Positions 24,360-34,001 of a stretch of DNA of 64,000 nt are shown in pieces. The notes below the pieces were generated by a model that saw nothing but the letters and a program-made list of their open reading frames with translations, did no database searches and was not told the DNA's origin. The number at the start of each line of letters is the position of its first letter. Positions within the stretch are counted from its first letter, which is position 1. This DNA is from Bimuria novae-zelandiae CBS 107.79 (lineage: Eukaryota > Ascomycota > Dothideomycetes > Pleosporales > Didymosphaeriaceae). The DNA lies in contig ML976689.1 of the NCBI GenBank assembly GCA_010015655.1, forward strand, positions 62,001-126,000, in the 5' to 3' direction. A program made the translations under genes and the position numbers.

Positions 24360-26660
24360 ACAGAGGCAACGACAGACCCATTCATTAACGATGTTAACGT
24401 AGGGCTTTACTTTAGCCTTATTAATAACGTGGACAACGTAGACTTTGCGCGATTACCTAGCTATTATAAACCTACTACTATAATAAAGCAAGGCTAGAGT
24501 TAGATATTTAAGTATAGCTATTATATAGCTATACTATTAAACTTAATAGAGGCCTAGTAGCTCTCTAAATACTACTATTAATATAAGAGGTCTAGCGGCA
24601 TTTTTAGGGTTATAATATTAACCTTTACTACTAATGTACACTTAGCTTAAACAATACCTAGCTATTAGCTTAATAAGGATAGCCTAATACCTCCACCTAC
24701 ACGCTTATTACTTTAAGGGTAGTTAACACTCGCACTTGCATAAGGCCGCGGTATTAAAATCTCTTAAAAAGTTACTAATAAGCTTAGTTACTTTAACGTA
24801 CACAGGTTTCGATTACAGGCTATACTATAGCTTATTAACAATAACTATCCCTTTCGCGAGTTTAAGAACCCTGCCTTCTAAGCCATGCTACAATTTGCCA
24901 ACCCTATAGCTAAAGACGCGCTGTAGAGGAGTCGTACAAGTGTGGCAACCTTTATAATAAAGCTATACTACTAGCTAAAGCCGCAGGTTACAAAAGACCT
25001 GTCTTAGGCTTATAGCAAAATACACATAAGCTTTAACGGGTAGACTATAAAAGGCAGATATCGCGGCTTCTTTAGTATTATTACTTACTACGCTAATAAA
25101 GCTAAAGAAGTAAAGGACTTGCCTATTACGCTCCCTTAGCTTAGTAGTGCTTATACTAGTAAAAGAATAGCAGAGCTAGTTACTAGGATTTTATAGTTAT
25201 TTAGCGTAGATAATAGTAATCTTAGCTACTTTGTGCTTAATAATACGTACGCTAACAACATAGCTATATAAGAACTTAGCGTATTATTTAGCTTCTTATT
25301 TAGTAATTATCGCCTCCGCTGTGCTCCTTATACACTTAATCTTATTAGTTAAAACATTATATTTAGCAAGGACAGCGACGCCTACAACAACACTGCTAAT
25401 AATATAGAAGAAGAAGAGTTTTATATAGTAAAGTGGCAGAAAGATGGCCCACTTAGTGTGTTTCTAAATATCGTTAATTATATTAATACGCCTAAATAAT
25501 ACGACCTCTTCTATTGCTACTAACGTTAATCGCATAAAGACCTTCCTACACACGCTAAACTTAAGCTATATAAGCTAGTACGCCTAGTTATTACGCGTTA
25601 GAATAGCTTTAGTAGCGCGTTTAAGCGTAGTATACTACTCTAGTCTACCTTTCACGCGTATACTACCTATTATATTAAAGAGACTAAGATAGCTAATAGC
25701 CACGCTTAGCAGCGTGGTAGCTAGCTACTAAAAGTGCCGCGATAGATGCGATCTAGTAGGCTTACCTCTACTAATTAGGTAGTAATAACTAAATACGTTA
25801 CTATCTTACAGCCCTTAAAGTTGGCTACTAATCGCTTGCAAGGTCGTGGTAAAACTAGCAGGTTTAGTACACTCTATAAGGTACTTCCTATATTTAAAAT
25901 ATTAATTAATAAGTATAAAGCACGCTTACTGCTATACAAAAGCATTAACTACAAGCACGAAACTACACCTAAAGACTATATTATTATTAATCTACGCTCC
26001 GTGCTTAAAAAAGCTAACAACTACTACTATAGGCTACTTAATTCCCTAGCCTACTACGTCGCTACAATACTCCATCCGCGCTATAAAATATACTGTAATT
26101 AATTATAGTAATAAGATAGCAAGAAACTTAAGGCATAGCACACAAGATTTTAGTAGCTTTAGGCTTAATATAAGCTAACTATAGATATAGTAGCTATACC
26201 TACCTTTCGACGCACAGTAAGCGCACTTAACAACGCTATTAACTTTATACTTAATAACAAAGACAATAGCGATAACTTAGAGGATAAATATATAGAGTAG
26301 AAGAAGGAGCCTAAGTGGTCCGCGGCGGAATACGAGAGCAAGCACTTGCTAACCCCTATTAAATACTAGATATTATACGAGAGAAAGTATCCTAACCTGT
26401 CCTACTTTACTATTAATATAATAATAATACCAGTTTCTAGCTATAAGTGTAAGCAAGTTTTTAGCTAGTTAGGTAACCTTCTTAAGCCTAAGTAACGTAA
26501 GATTAGCTCTTAACTACTTACTACTTTATAATATATTAAGGCGTGGCACTAAGCTAGATTTTTATTTCTAACTAATGCAGGCTTTAATGCAAAGATAGGG
26601 GATAAGAGTACATAGTAGACCTACGATATTTATAATTAGTGGCCGAATAAGTAATTAACT
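24360..26660 (+). pseudogene. hAT1 transposase remnant, RIP-decayed
   Basis: With stops read through, the plus strand gives a BED-type zinc-finger region near 24480-24660 (a W/Y-rich FKYSYYIAILLNLIE stretch with damaged Cys positions). A long core follows that includes LILKYHG-like and HISFNG stretches, then LVITR-NSFSSAFKRSI near 25590-25640. A conserved LQPLKLATNRLQGRGK stretch lies near 25805-25855. A block at 25990-26100 contains LRSVLKKANNYYYRLL and YYVATILHPRYKIYCN. The hAT C-terminal dimerisation domain lies near 26380-26600 (YPNLSYFTI, then a PVSSYKCKQVFS stretch). The only sizeable open piece is 25821-26102. Many Trp and Gln codons are TAG/TAA, so no functional protein is expected. 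Confidence 0.85.
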
Positions 26661-26836
26661 TCAATAATTTAATATTAATATTAATTAATATACTACTTCT
26701 AAGGTTAATTTTCAATTAATTCAATCACAACACCAAAAAACTACCAATCAATACAATATTGGAGCTTTAATATTGATTGATTGATTACTGGCATCTCTGC
26801 CCGCATGACCATGCTGTTGCTATCACCATCATCAAC

Positions 26837-27970
26837 ATGTCGGAGCCAGCGCCCTCGCCAGTATCGCCGCCGTCGCCAATATCGTCTGCGCCTACTACTC
26901 CGACTATTGCTCCTTGTAGGCGTGTCGCGGAGCTCGCCGGCGAGGTTAAAACGAGTACGCCGTCGCTATCTCGCTCACCATCGCTAGCTATTTGTACAAG
27001 CCTGCGGGCCTTATGGTCTCCTGCAATGCTTTAAGCTTTACTAAGCACGCTTGTTGCCAAAGCGATTAATAAGGGCATGCAAGCTAATAGTGGATATAAA
27101 CCGCAGGTGTGGGTCGCTATTGTGGAGGCTGTTAACCAAGCTGCTAGCGTTGAGGGACTAATGGATAAGAAAAAGTGTGTAAACAAGCACGACGCCTGTA
27201 AGGAGGACTAGAAACAATAGATAGCACTTACCTTATTGTCAGGCTTTGCTTAGGATAGTGATGGTTATGTTGTCGCTAATAGCCAGGCCATCTAGGACTA
27301 CGTGGCAGCTCACCTAAGGGCCGCGAAGTTTCTAAAGAGACCCATACAGTTTCTAGAACTCTATCGACGGCTATTTACAGGTGTATTAGCGACAGGCGAA
27401 TTAGTAATAACTATTAAGTTGTTACTAATTAATAATGCTAGAGCGCCGGCAAGGTCGATTGAGAGGGATTCTATAGCCGTGTCTTGGTCGCCAACGCCCT
27501 CGCTGTGGCAGTCAGTAGCACTGTTAGAGAGTGACAATTCTTCTAGTGTGTCGCGTCGCAAGCGATCGGGCACCTCGTCGTCGCTCCCTCGCCATACAGA
27601 GAAGCGTGGCAAAAAGGGTACCAGTATGGATCGATTCGGGCAGCACATGGCTAGGATCGCCGACGAGCTCCATGGGCTCGTAGAATCACTAAACAAGAAG
27701 AATCAGAAAGATGCTATCGCTAAGTTTATAAGCACTTACTAGGTTCTTGATATTACTATGCAGCTTGCTGTTATCGATATTCTTAGTAATAAGGCTGCTA
27801 CTATAACCTTCCTAGCTCTCTGCTCGCGACCTCTTTAAAAAAGGTAGGTTCTTATGCAACTGCGTACACTGTTAGCAACTAGAAAACTAGAGTATTAGGA
27901 CTTCCTGCACCTCTGCGATATAGTAGACTAGGAGGGCGACGGCGAGTTAGCGTTGAAAAATAGTGTATGA
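26837..27970 (+). pseudogene. Harbinger accessory Myb/SANT-like protein, RIP stops
   Basis: A single frame runs from the ATG at 26837 to a natural TGA at 27968-27970, with several TAG/TAA codons inside that fit Gln or Trp before RIP. A Pro/Ser-rich N-terminus is followed by a Myb/SANT-like domain near 27180-27390 (NKHDACKED-KQ, LSGFA-DSDGYVV, AAHLRAAKFLKRPIQF, LYRRLFTGVLATGE). A basic Ser/Arg linker (SRRKRSGTSSS) follows, then a C-terminal helical segment (DRFGQHMARIADELHGLVES). In PIF/Harbinger elements a Myb-like partner binds DNA and imports the transposase into the nucleus, and the convergent transposase at 28440-29598 fits that pairing. It is moderately RIP-damaged, less so than the gap that follows. 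Confidence 0.85.
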
Positions 27971-28439
27971 TTATATAGATGGACTATTTGCTAGTAATCT
28001 CAGTGTATTGAGGCGCAACACCATGCCAAGGATCGCGATATTGTGAGCGCTCTCACTAGCGCTCTCACTAGCGCCGTTTTTTAGTGAACTCCTCTGAGTC
28101 TGGCCCTGACTGCTAGGCTATACATGCCTAGTCTCCTACGGAGACTTGTACTTCACTAGGATACTACGTTTTGTATGGGAGAGTAGTAGTCCTGCTGAAT
28201 TCGGTGTCACTAGCTCAGACTAAGTTACATACTTGTTTAGTAAAGCTTTAACTATATCTTAGTTCTACACAAAAACGCGCTCGCCTCACCAACCTAAGCT
28301 TATAAACTTAATTAAGTAAGAGCTCTTTTCTATAGTCTCCTACACTACCGTCCTGCAACACTACTAATATTAATACTATTTATAATATATCGCTATAACC
28401 CGCGATAACGATCCCACGTAGCCTACGCAAGTTAATCCT
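27971..28439. other. Intergenic gap of Harbinger element
   Basis: This lies between the convergent Myb-like and transposase genes. It is RIP-affected with no recognisable coding. The duplicated phrase GCGCTCTCACTA lies near 28045-28075. Confidence 0.6.
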
Positions 28440-29598
28440 AGAACATACTTATGCTAGTACTTATATAGCGTAGATTCTTAATATTCTCCGCGTCGCGCTG
28501 CCTCTACTCGCTCTCCTCGTCGTCGTACAGATCTAGCAGATCAAAATCCTTATTAACAGAATATTAAGTATTAATAAAGTTATAGACACCAGCGAGGGTA
28601 AATACAAGTTTTATCTAAGTCTAAATATTAAACTTATGCAGGCGATTAAATATTCTCTAGTAATATTTAAATACTCTAAATACTCTCTTTATAGTATTGC
28701 GTAGCAATAAGTAGCGATAGTTAAATAACTCTTCTCTTATTTCTAGTTTGCAACAAGCAGCCTTAATCTCCCTTAGGTAGTACTAAGTGCCATAGTAAGG
28801 CTTTAATAGCATCTCTAAGTTTACATAGTCTACGTCTACTAAGAAATATTTACTAGGTGCTGCTCCGAAGCCCTTAGTAATAGCATCGCGGAGAACCTGA
28901 CTGTCGTGGGCACTGCCCTCCCACCTAGGTAAGATGTATAGGAAGTTTAGATCAAAATCGACGGCTGCTAATACGTTCTGCGATAGTACACCATGCCGAT
29001 TTCTGTATCGCTTTTGCTCTGGAGCTGGCACGTACATCTTGAAATGAGATCCGTCGAGCGCGCCCACACAGTCCTTGAAGTACGGATATCGCTTGGGTTC
29101 ATACTTGATTGCATCTGGCGTATCCTCCGCTGGCGATTTGACGTACGCCTGATACAAGCGCAGCATGGCGTTCAACACCTCATAGAAAGTGGCGCTGATA
29201 GTACTCATTGAGTGGCCGCATCGATATTTGGTGTTTCTCCAGGACGCGCCCTGGCCGCAGATATACAAAAAGGTGAGTACTTTCTCCTCAACAGTAATTG
29301 AGTTGCCGTCGACAACGAGCTGATTGTCTCGTAGGTATACTACGAGAGCCTCGAACGTACTTTTCCGTAATCGCGATTCGTCGAACAGTCGAGCAGGCCT
29401 GCTCATACAGTCCTCCACCCACTGCTGGCCGCGCATCTCATCGGATGAGATTTCTCGAACGCCTGATGGCTCCTCATAGCTCTCCGCCAATAGAGCAACG
29501 CTCGCAGTAACAGCTCTCAGAGTTGCTGCGAGAGCAACAACTATATGAGGTTCGAGGTCTGGCATGGCGACTGCCCGGGCAAGCTCAACACCATACAA
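28440..29598 (-). pseudogene. PIF/Harbinger DDE transposase, damaged C-terminus
   Basis: An open 271-codon stretch runs from the ATG at 29598 to a TAG at about 28783. It contains an N-terminal helical region, KVLTFLYICGQGASWRNT and CGHSMSTISATFYEVL (HTH-like). The DDE core follows with DCVGALDGSHFKMYVP (first Asp), NVLAAVDFDLNFLYILPRWEG and SAHDSQVLRDA (second Asp). FLVDVDYVN stands where family members have a D-x-GY motif. Beyond the stop the same frame continues with REIKAAC-KLEIREELFNYR, NTIKRVFRVFK and LHKFNI to about 28440, and each stop is a likely RIP product. The N-terminal two thirds are scarcely mutated. An alternative start is the ATG at about 29565. Without the C-terminal part, including the third acidic residue region, activity is unlikely. 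Confidence 0.9.
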
Positions 29599-29662
29599 AG
29601 GCAGCGCGACAAGGATTCCACAAAGGTCGGAGGCTCAGCGCTGGTGCTCCGAGAGCTACAGC

Positions 29663-29720
29663 GACAGCGTCTGAAAATCGTCTGCTGGTCGAGAGCAGCA
29701 TACAATTTTCAGACGCTGTC
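29663..29720. repeat. Perfect 16-bp stem-loop upstream of transposase
   Basis: GACAGCGTCTGAAAAT (29663-29678) is repeated inverted at 29705-29720 with a 26-base loop. The core GCGTCTGAAAA also occurs at 18116-18126, and TTTTCAGACG at 30353-30362, close to the two Harbinger ends. It is probably a subterminal protein-binding motif rather than an RNA gene. Confidence 0.7.
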
Positions 29721-29833
29721 TTATGAGCTAGCAGGGTGCTGTAAGCCCTAGCCAGGGATTATTCTGCGCTTGTATGGATGTAAAATTACGTGGCGTTTAG
29801 AAGAAAAAGACGCTGACTGAAGCAGCGTCTTAT

Positions 29834-30290
29834 TGTTAGGATCTGAACATGTATGGAACGCGGAGGACCAACGGGCCTCAGTGGAAGTGACACTCGGCGG
29901 GGTCGCGTAACCGAGGTCACGTGATGTACCATCCAGCCAAGACATACCATCCTGCCAAGATTGTGGAAGGTGTACCATCCACAGACGGCGCGACCATCCA
30001 TCGGAATCTAGGGACGGTAGAAAGAGAGATGGACGGTAAGGTTTACCCCTCTTGTATATAAACCTACATGAATACCCTTAAGGCATTTGTGTTTAACCTG
30101 TTTATTAATCTATCGTTTAGATCTGACTAAGCAACCTTGTTAATTTAATTGTGCTGTACACACCTTCGATACTAACACCCCAGTGACAAGCGCAAGCTAT
30201 CACTACACCCTCTCCCGTCCTACCTAGTACTCCTGCCCGAGAACCAACCTTAGCCCATTTAGGACCAGCTATCCTAGATGGAACCTAACA
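29834..30290. repeat. Solo LTR, 457 bp, TSD CTTAT
   Basis: It begins TGTTAGGATCTGAACATG and ends GGAACCTAACA, flanked on both sides by CTTAT (29829-29833 and 30291-30295). It lies in the right flank of the Harbinger. It contains several ACCATCC repeats at about 29925-30000 and a TATATAAAC box near 30055, consistent with plus orientation. No internal retroelement sequence is present, and there is little RIP. Confidence 0.92.
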
Positions 30291-30400
30291 CTTATCAGAA
30301 ACGTTACCGAACACGACCCTTAATTTCTGAAAATTTTGGCTTACTCAGCGTCTTTTCAGACGTTTTGGCTGAAAAGTTGGACGCACCGAACAGACCCTTA

Positions 30401-31154
30401 ACAGCCTTAGCCAAATTACCTTTTTATTATTTATTATTATAACTATTACTAGTAGGGCCACTAGATATCTTGCCTTTTAGTGGGGTAATCTTCTTCTACT
30501 GTTACTTCTTATACTTGCGGAGCCTCTTATAGTTAGTATACACATGGCCAATAAACGTAAGTTCGTGTTTCCGGCACTAGGTACACTTATTAGTTATAGC
30601 GACGACTAGTTTACTAGCCTTATTACTACCCCGGACGCTTTAGGCGGCTGTTCAACGCATAGCGTACGCTATTAATAAGTTAATAGTATTTAAACTATAT
30701 TTTTTACTAATATTTAGTATTTTAGGTTTAATATCTTAAAACGTAGTAAGTTAGTAAGTAAATAAGTTATTAATTAAATTATTTATCGTGTCTAGTAAAG
30801 TAGCTAAAAATAAAAAACTCTTAATATTATTATTATTAAATATAGCCTGTATAAAAATAGCTATAAGCTATATAGATAAGGCGTAACGCTTCTAGATCTA
30901 TATTTAGTAGTTATAAAACTTATTAAGGTAGAGGTAAGGGTTATCGCTATTTTTATATTATAAGTTAGTTAATATATAAAATAGTAAGATAGATAATTAG
31001 CTAACTTAGTATTATAATTAAACTAATTAGTAAAATACTCCTAAGCCGCGGGTAACATCTTATAATTAATAACTTATTATATAAAGTTATTATAAACTAA
31101 GAAAAGTATTATAGTTAAAGTTTTTATATTTTTAGTATTTTAGGCATTAATAAT
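30401..31154 (-). pseudogene. Copia-A Gag segment with putative zinc knuckle
   Basis: The minus strand reads a Cys-rich stretch near 30530-30600 (KCT-CRKHELTFIGHV). This is plausibly the Gag knuckle, with the last Cys changed to Tyr, followed by a Lys-rich segment towards 30420. The rest of the segment towards 31154 is AT-rich with many stops and is called Gag by position, between the Gag start at 31551 and the protease segment at 17429-18094. The Harbinger element interrupts the frame at 30400 and 18095. Confidence 0.6.
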
Positions 31155-31334
31155 TGTAAGCAGGTGGGTGGTATGTGTGAAGGTAGTATATTGTGTGTTT
31201 AATTGTCTGAGTTGCTCTGTGTGTTGTTCTGTATTGTGTTGTGTGTACATGGAGTGATTAGAGGCTCGTATATAGAGATAGAGCTGACTCATGAGACTAG
31301 TGTCGTCACGTGACATATCTCTGGGCTGCTTACA
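31155..31334. repeat. Solo LTR, 180 bp, TSD ATAAT
   Basis: It runs TGTAAGCAGGTGGGTGG to GGGCTGCTTACA, flanked by ATAAT at 31150-31154 and 31335-31339. The termini form a TGTAAGCAG/CTGCTTACA inverted repeat. A perfect palindrome GTCACGTGAC lies near 31306-31315. The interior is GT-rich. It is inserted in Copia-A gag and is not RIP-decayed, unlike its surroundings. Confidence 0.9.
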
Positions 31335-31339
31335 ATAAT

Positions 31340-31551
31340 AGTAGTATTTACGCTATTAGCTAGTATAACTAGTTATAGCTTTTTTTTAGAGATAACTAGC
31401 TATAGCCTTATATATTAAAAGGCAATAGTCTAGACTAATTAGTATTTTAAAAAGTTTTTACTATAGAATTTAAGCTTAAGTAAGGACTCTAAGTCTAGTT
31501 TAAACTAAAAAGTTAATATAATTAATAGTTAGTAAGGTCCATAGTAAAGGA
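31340..31551 (-). pseudogene. Copia-A Gag N-terminal remnant
   Basis: The minus strand has ATG at about 31551 (MDLTNY), followed by a frame full of RIP stops. The position about 290 bp downstream of the primer-binding site fits a Gag start. No domain can be named with certainty. Confidence 0.5.
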
Positions 31552-31838
31552 TAAAGTGAAAGGAAATTGCTAAAGATAGCAAAAAAACAGCGGGTAATCG
31601 CTTAGGCGTCAGCAGCAGTGACGCAGCGGGTAGCTGGGCGGCACCGTGGCTCAACAGCGTGCAGTGTACCCGCCAGTGGCCTGTAGGCGTAGCGGAGGTT
31701 GCAGCTGCGTAGAGCGTAGCGGTGCAGTGCAGCGGCAGTGGACCGGCCCACCAGTGGCGATGAGCGTAGCGGCGGTCGTGCGGCTGATACAGTTATGTAG
31801 AGCGTGTCAACTAATGTAGAAAACTCGGTGCATAAGCG
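31552..31838 (-). other. Copia-A untranslated leader, GC-rich repeats
   Basis: This lies between the primer-binding site and the Gag start. It is GC-rich with imperfect repeats of AGCGTAGCGG and GCAGTG, in sharp contrast to the RIP-decayed coding region next to it. Confidence 0.55.
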
Positions 31839-31851
31839 CCGGGCTCATAAC
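31839..31851 (-). other. Copia-A primer-binding site
   Basis: The minus strand reads GTTATGAGCCCGG, the same 13 bases as the Copia-B site at 23828-23840. It lies one base inside the proposed end of the 5' LTR. Confidence 0.7.
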
Positions 31852-31924
31852 CTGTTGAACGTATGAAGTTGAGTAACATCCCCCACTGCGTAGCGAGACA
31901 CACTGCGTTCCAAGACAAATGAGG

Positions 31925-33336
31925 CACGCGGGTGACAAAATAAGCGAGACTCAGTGCCAAGGAAATGATCCGATTCCTCACCACCATATAATTTTGTACT
32001 ATATATAAGAAGGAAGGCTATTTTATTACTATATTTAATTAATTTAAGGTTATTACTATCGCTAAAAAAGCTATACAGACCTTTTTTTTTGTATTTTATA
32101 ATTACTAGCTAGTTATGTAGCTATTACTATTAATTATATCCTTAAGTCTTTAAAGTATACTTAATACGTAGTAATTAATATATTGCTACTTAATACTATT
32201 CTAGCCCTCTACTATAAGCTCTTATATAGTCTTAATATTTTAGTAGCTATATTTGCGTATATATTATTTTATAGGAGACTACGCGTTCTTAATAAGTAAG
32301 AGGTCTAGCGACAAAGCATAATTAAAATACGAGTTAAGGCTATTTTATTATTTCCACGTACGTATAATATTACTCTTACTAGTGCCATGGCCTGAGTCGT
32401 GATCCTCCTCTAATACAAAGCTAGGTTAGTGTTTAATCTAGGGTTTAATAATAGGCTTAAGAACCTGCTTAATGTACGCGCGCTAGGTTATTTTACTATT
32501 ATTATTTATATTAATATTATAGAAAATTAATAGTAATTTAAAGTAGAAGCTAATAGTAGCCTATACGTAAAGTTTCTTTTTATTTTACTTATTAGGCTTA
32601 GTGCTCTCTTGTATATAGTTTGCGTAGTAACGCTAACCTAGTTTCTATATTATTTAAAGCTAGCCCTAAAGACTAAAGCTAATATAGGCCTTATTAGAGA
32701 AGCGTACGTAATTTTAGTCCTTTTATTAAAGGTAGCGCTTAAGCATAAGCTCTACGTATTACTTATAATTTAATACTATTCCCTTATTAACCTAGCCCTT
32801 TTTATAAGTAATATATTTATAATAGTTAAGGGTTCCTATAGCTTTCTTAATTATATAGGTAGAAATATTAAGCTTTAATTTATAAGTAAAAGTTTCCTAG
32901 CTTATTAAGCGCCCCTCGTAGTTAAGGGCCTTTACTAATTTATTAAGTTTATATAGTTTTACTAGTAATATTAATAAAGGGCGCCTTTAAGTTTTTATAT
33001 AAGTAGAATTTATATTAAATCTACGGCGCTTACGCCTACTATAGAGAATCTTTTATTTATAAAATTTATTAATACTAAATTAGTTAAATATAAGTTATTT
33101 TTTAGCTTTTAATATCTTTTACGTTAAGGTATGCGCAGGCTCTAATAACATAATTCTTTATTAGTATATTATAGTATTTATAGCTAGGGTAGCTATACTA
33201 ATTAAAGTAATTTAATTAAGCCCGCGTACAAGGCATATAGATTATTAGTTATTAAGTAATTACTAATAAATTATATAGTGGGTGAGACGCGTCGTAATCC
33301 TTGGCACTGAGTCTCGCTTATTTTGTCACCCGCGTG
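31925..33336 (-). mobile_element. Tc1-like DNA transposon, 39-bp TIRs, apparent TSD TGAGG
   Basis: The element has 39-bp terminal inverted repeats starting CACGCGGGTGACAAAATAAG (31925-31963 and 33298-33336). TGAGG lies directly outside both ends (31920-31924 and 33337-33341). The LTR copy at 49434-49916 shows the uninterrupted target (in complement, CAAATGAGGGG). The 1412-bp size is normal for Tc1-like elements, but their target duplication is normally TA, so a 5-bp repeat is unexpected. Its interior encodes a dead transposase. Confidence 0.85.
32060..33240 (-). pseudogene. Tc1/mariner-type transposase remnant
   Basis: The minus strand, with RIP stops read through, gives a continuous reading with the signs of a Tc1-family DDE enzyme. 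It has a helix-turn-helix-like segment (NISTYIIKKAIGTLNY near 32850), then NYVRFSNKAYISFSL (the first catalytic Asp lies in F-S-D-E and here reads N). ATISFYFK and the second-Asp region LEEDHDSGHGTSKSNIIRTW near 32390 follow, then LDLLLIKNA-SPIK-YIR near 32280 (SPDLSPIEN in active members, so the terminal acidic residue is also lost). Gln and Trp positions are TAA/TAG. It is heavily decayed and inactive. Confidence 0.85.
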
Positions 33337-33853
33337 TGAGGGTACTTTGACTTTCAGCAACCGGAAAGCTCATGCGCACGACGAATATTGCTATATTTCT
33401 ACGAAAATAATCTGCTATATCTAATTCTAAATATATATATTCTACTTTGCCTAAAAAAATACGTTCGCATCGTTGCCTCCGCGCCTAATTTGTACAGCGC
33501 CTTATATTGTGGCATAACATACTTCCCTCCCTACAGCGCCAACCTCGAGCCTTTTTCGCTCCAAGTTTTTATAGAATAGCCTGATCCTACTCTCACAACC
33601 TCCCTCCGATACCAGGAAGTCATTATCAGCCCTATGCGCGCTGCGAGGCGCAGTCTCGTGCAGCGCCGCCCCGTCGATTGGTACTTCCAGCGGAAGCGAA
33701 CCACCGATCCGGGCCAATGCGAGATAACCCCGCACGTCTTACCTCATGCACCGGTGGGGTATTTTATTGTAAGATATGTGGTTGTGCGAGTTGCACAAGC
33801 GTTCGGTTATCCTTAAATCCGACTTAGGATTGGGAGCAGTGAGAAGACATGGC

Positions 33854-34001
33854 AACAGGTGGCGAGGTAATTCGTGTCGCATGACGTAAGCTCACAAATC
33901 ACGGCCGAATCTTGTTTTCTATGAATATTTCTCGGCTTGGGGATACCGTGAAGAAGGCCTGGTCTTTATATAATGCGACACGAATTACCTCGCCACCTGT
34001 T
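33854..34001. repeat. 148-bp element with 29-bp perfect inverted ends (MITE-like)
   Basis: AACAGGTGGCGAGGTAATTC and the following nine bases at 33854-33882 recur as an exact inverted copy at 33973-34001. The interior is about 90 bp. It is directly next to the outer end of the Copia-A LTR. No matching target duplication is visible, so its family is unknown. It could be a MITE or a simple large hairpin. Confidence 0.7.

Larger units (their letters stand above)
18289..26799 (+). mobile_element. hAT element 1 (with nested Copia-B), TSD CCCGCATG
   Basis: The ends CAGAGATGCCAACAATCAAT and, inverted, CAGAGATGCCAGTAATCAAT are flanked by an exact 8-bp duplication CCCGCATG (18281-18288 and 26800-26807), which is diagnostic for hAT. 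The element lies in the Harbinger and has itself been hit by Copia-B at 18640-24003. Without that insertion it is about 3.1 kb. Its transposase remnant reads on the plus strand at 24360-26660. The subterminal DNA is rich in ATTGATT/ATTAATT runs. Confidence 0.93.
18098..30397. mobile_element. PIF/Harbinger element with nested insertions, TSD TTA
   Basis: The ends are GGGTCTGTTCGGT at 18098 and its inverted copy ACCGAACAGACCC ending at 30397, flanked by TTA on both sides (18095-18097 and 30398-30400). A 3-bp TWA duplication is the rule for PIF/Harbinger. It carries the two expected genes: a Myb/SANT-like protein (26837-27970, plus) and a DDE transposase (28440-29598, minus). A hAT element occupies 18289-26799 and a solo LTR occupies 29834-30290. 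Subtracting these with their duplications leaves an element of about 3.3 kb. The motif GCGTCTGAAAA or its complement recurs near both ends. RIP is strong between the two genes and weak at the right end. It sits inside Copia-A. Confidence 0.92.
31853..33848 (-). repeat. Copia-A 5' LTR (about 580 bp) split by a Tc1-like element
   Basis: The plus-strand sequence from TGTTGAACG to GAGAAGACA, with 31925-33336 and one 5-bp duplication removed, is about 579 bp. Its inner edge abuts the primer-binding site. A second copy lies in the opposite orientation, divided over 42231-42305 and 49434-49916. That copy confirms the uninterrupted sequence on both sides of the Tc1-like insertion. The outer boundary near 33848 is inferred from where the two copies stop matching. 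The middle (about 33380-33470) is RIP-decayed. Confidence 0.7.

Noticed and set aside
24017..24385. Minus-strand open frame of 122 codons at the start of the hAT1 transposase region
   Set aside because: The hAT frame is on the plus strand and reads into clear BED and core motifs just downstream; no independent evidence for the antisense frame.
18098..30397. A giant Starship-like cargo element, considered because of the 12-kb span between inverted ends
   Set aside because: No tyrosine-recombinase captain gene; the length is fully explained by nested hAT, Copia and solo LTR insertions in a 3.3-kb Harbinger.
31552..31838. GC-rich AGCGTAGCGG repeats as a coding or regulatory island
   Set aside because: No open frame or family; its position fits the untranslated leader of Copia-A.
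31839..31851. Possible tRNA-Met gene fragment
   Set aside because: Only an anticodon-loop-like 13-mer is present with no acceptor or T-arm; its place next to an LTR makes it a primer-binding site.
33388..33816. Open frames of 60-77 codons on both strands in the Copia-A LTR
   Set aside because: The sequence is repeated at 49434-49916 and is explained as an LTR; the frames are not conserved between copies.
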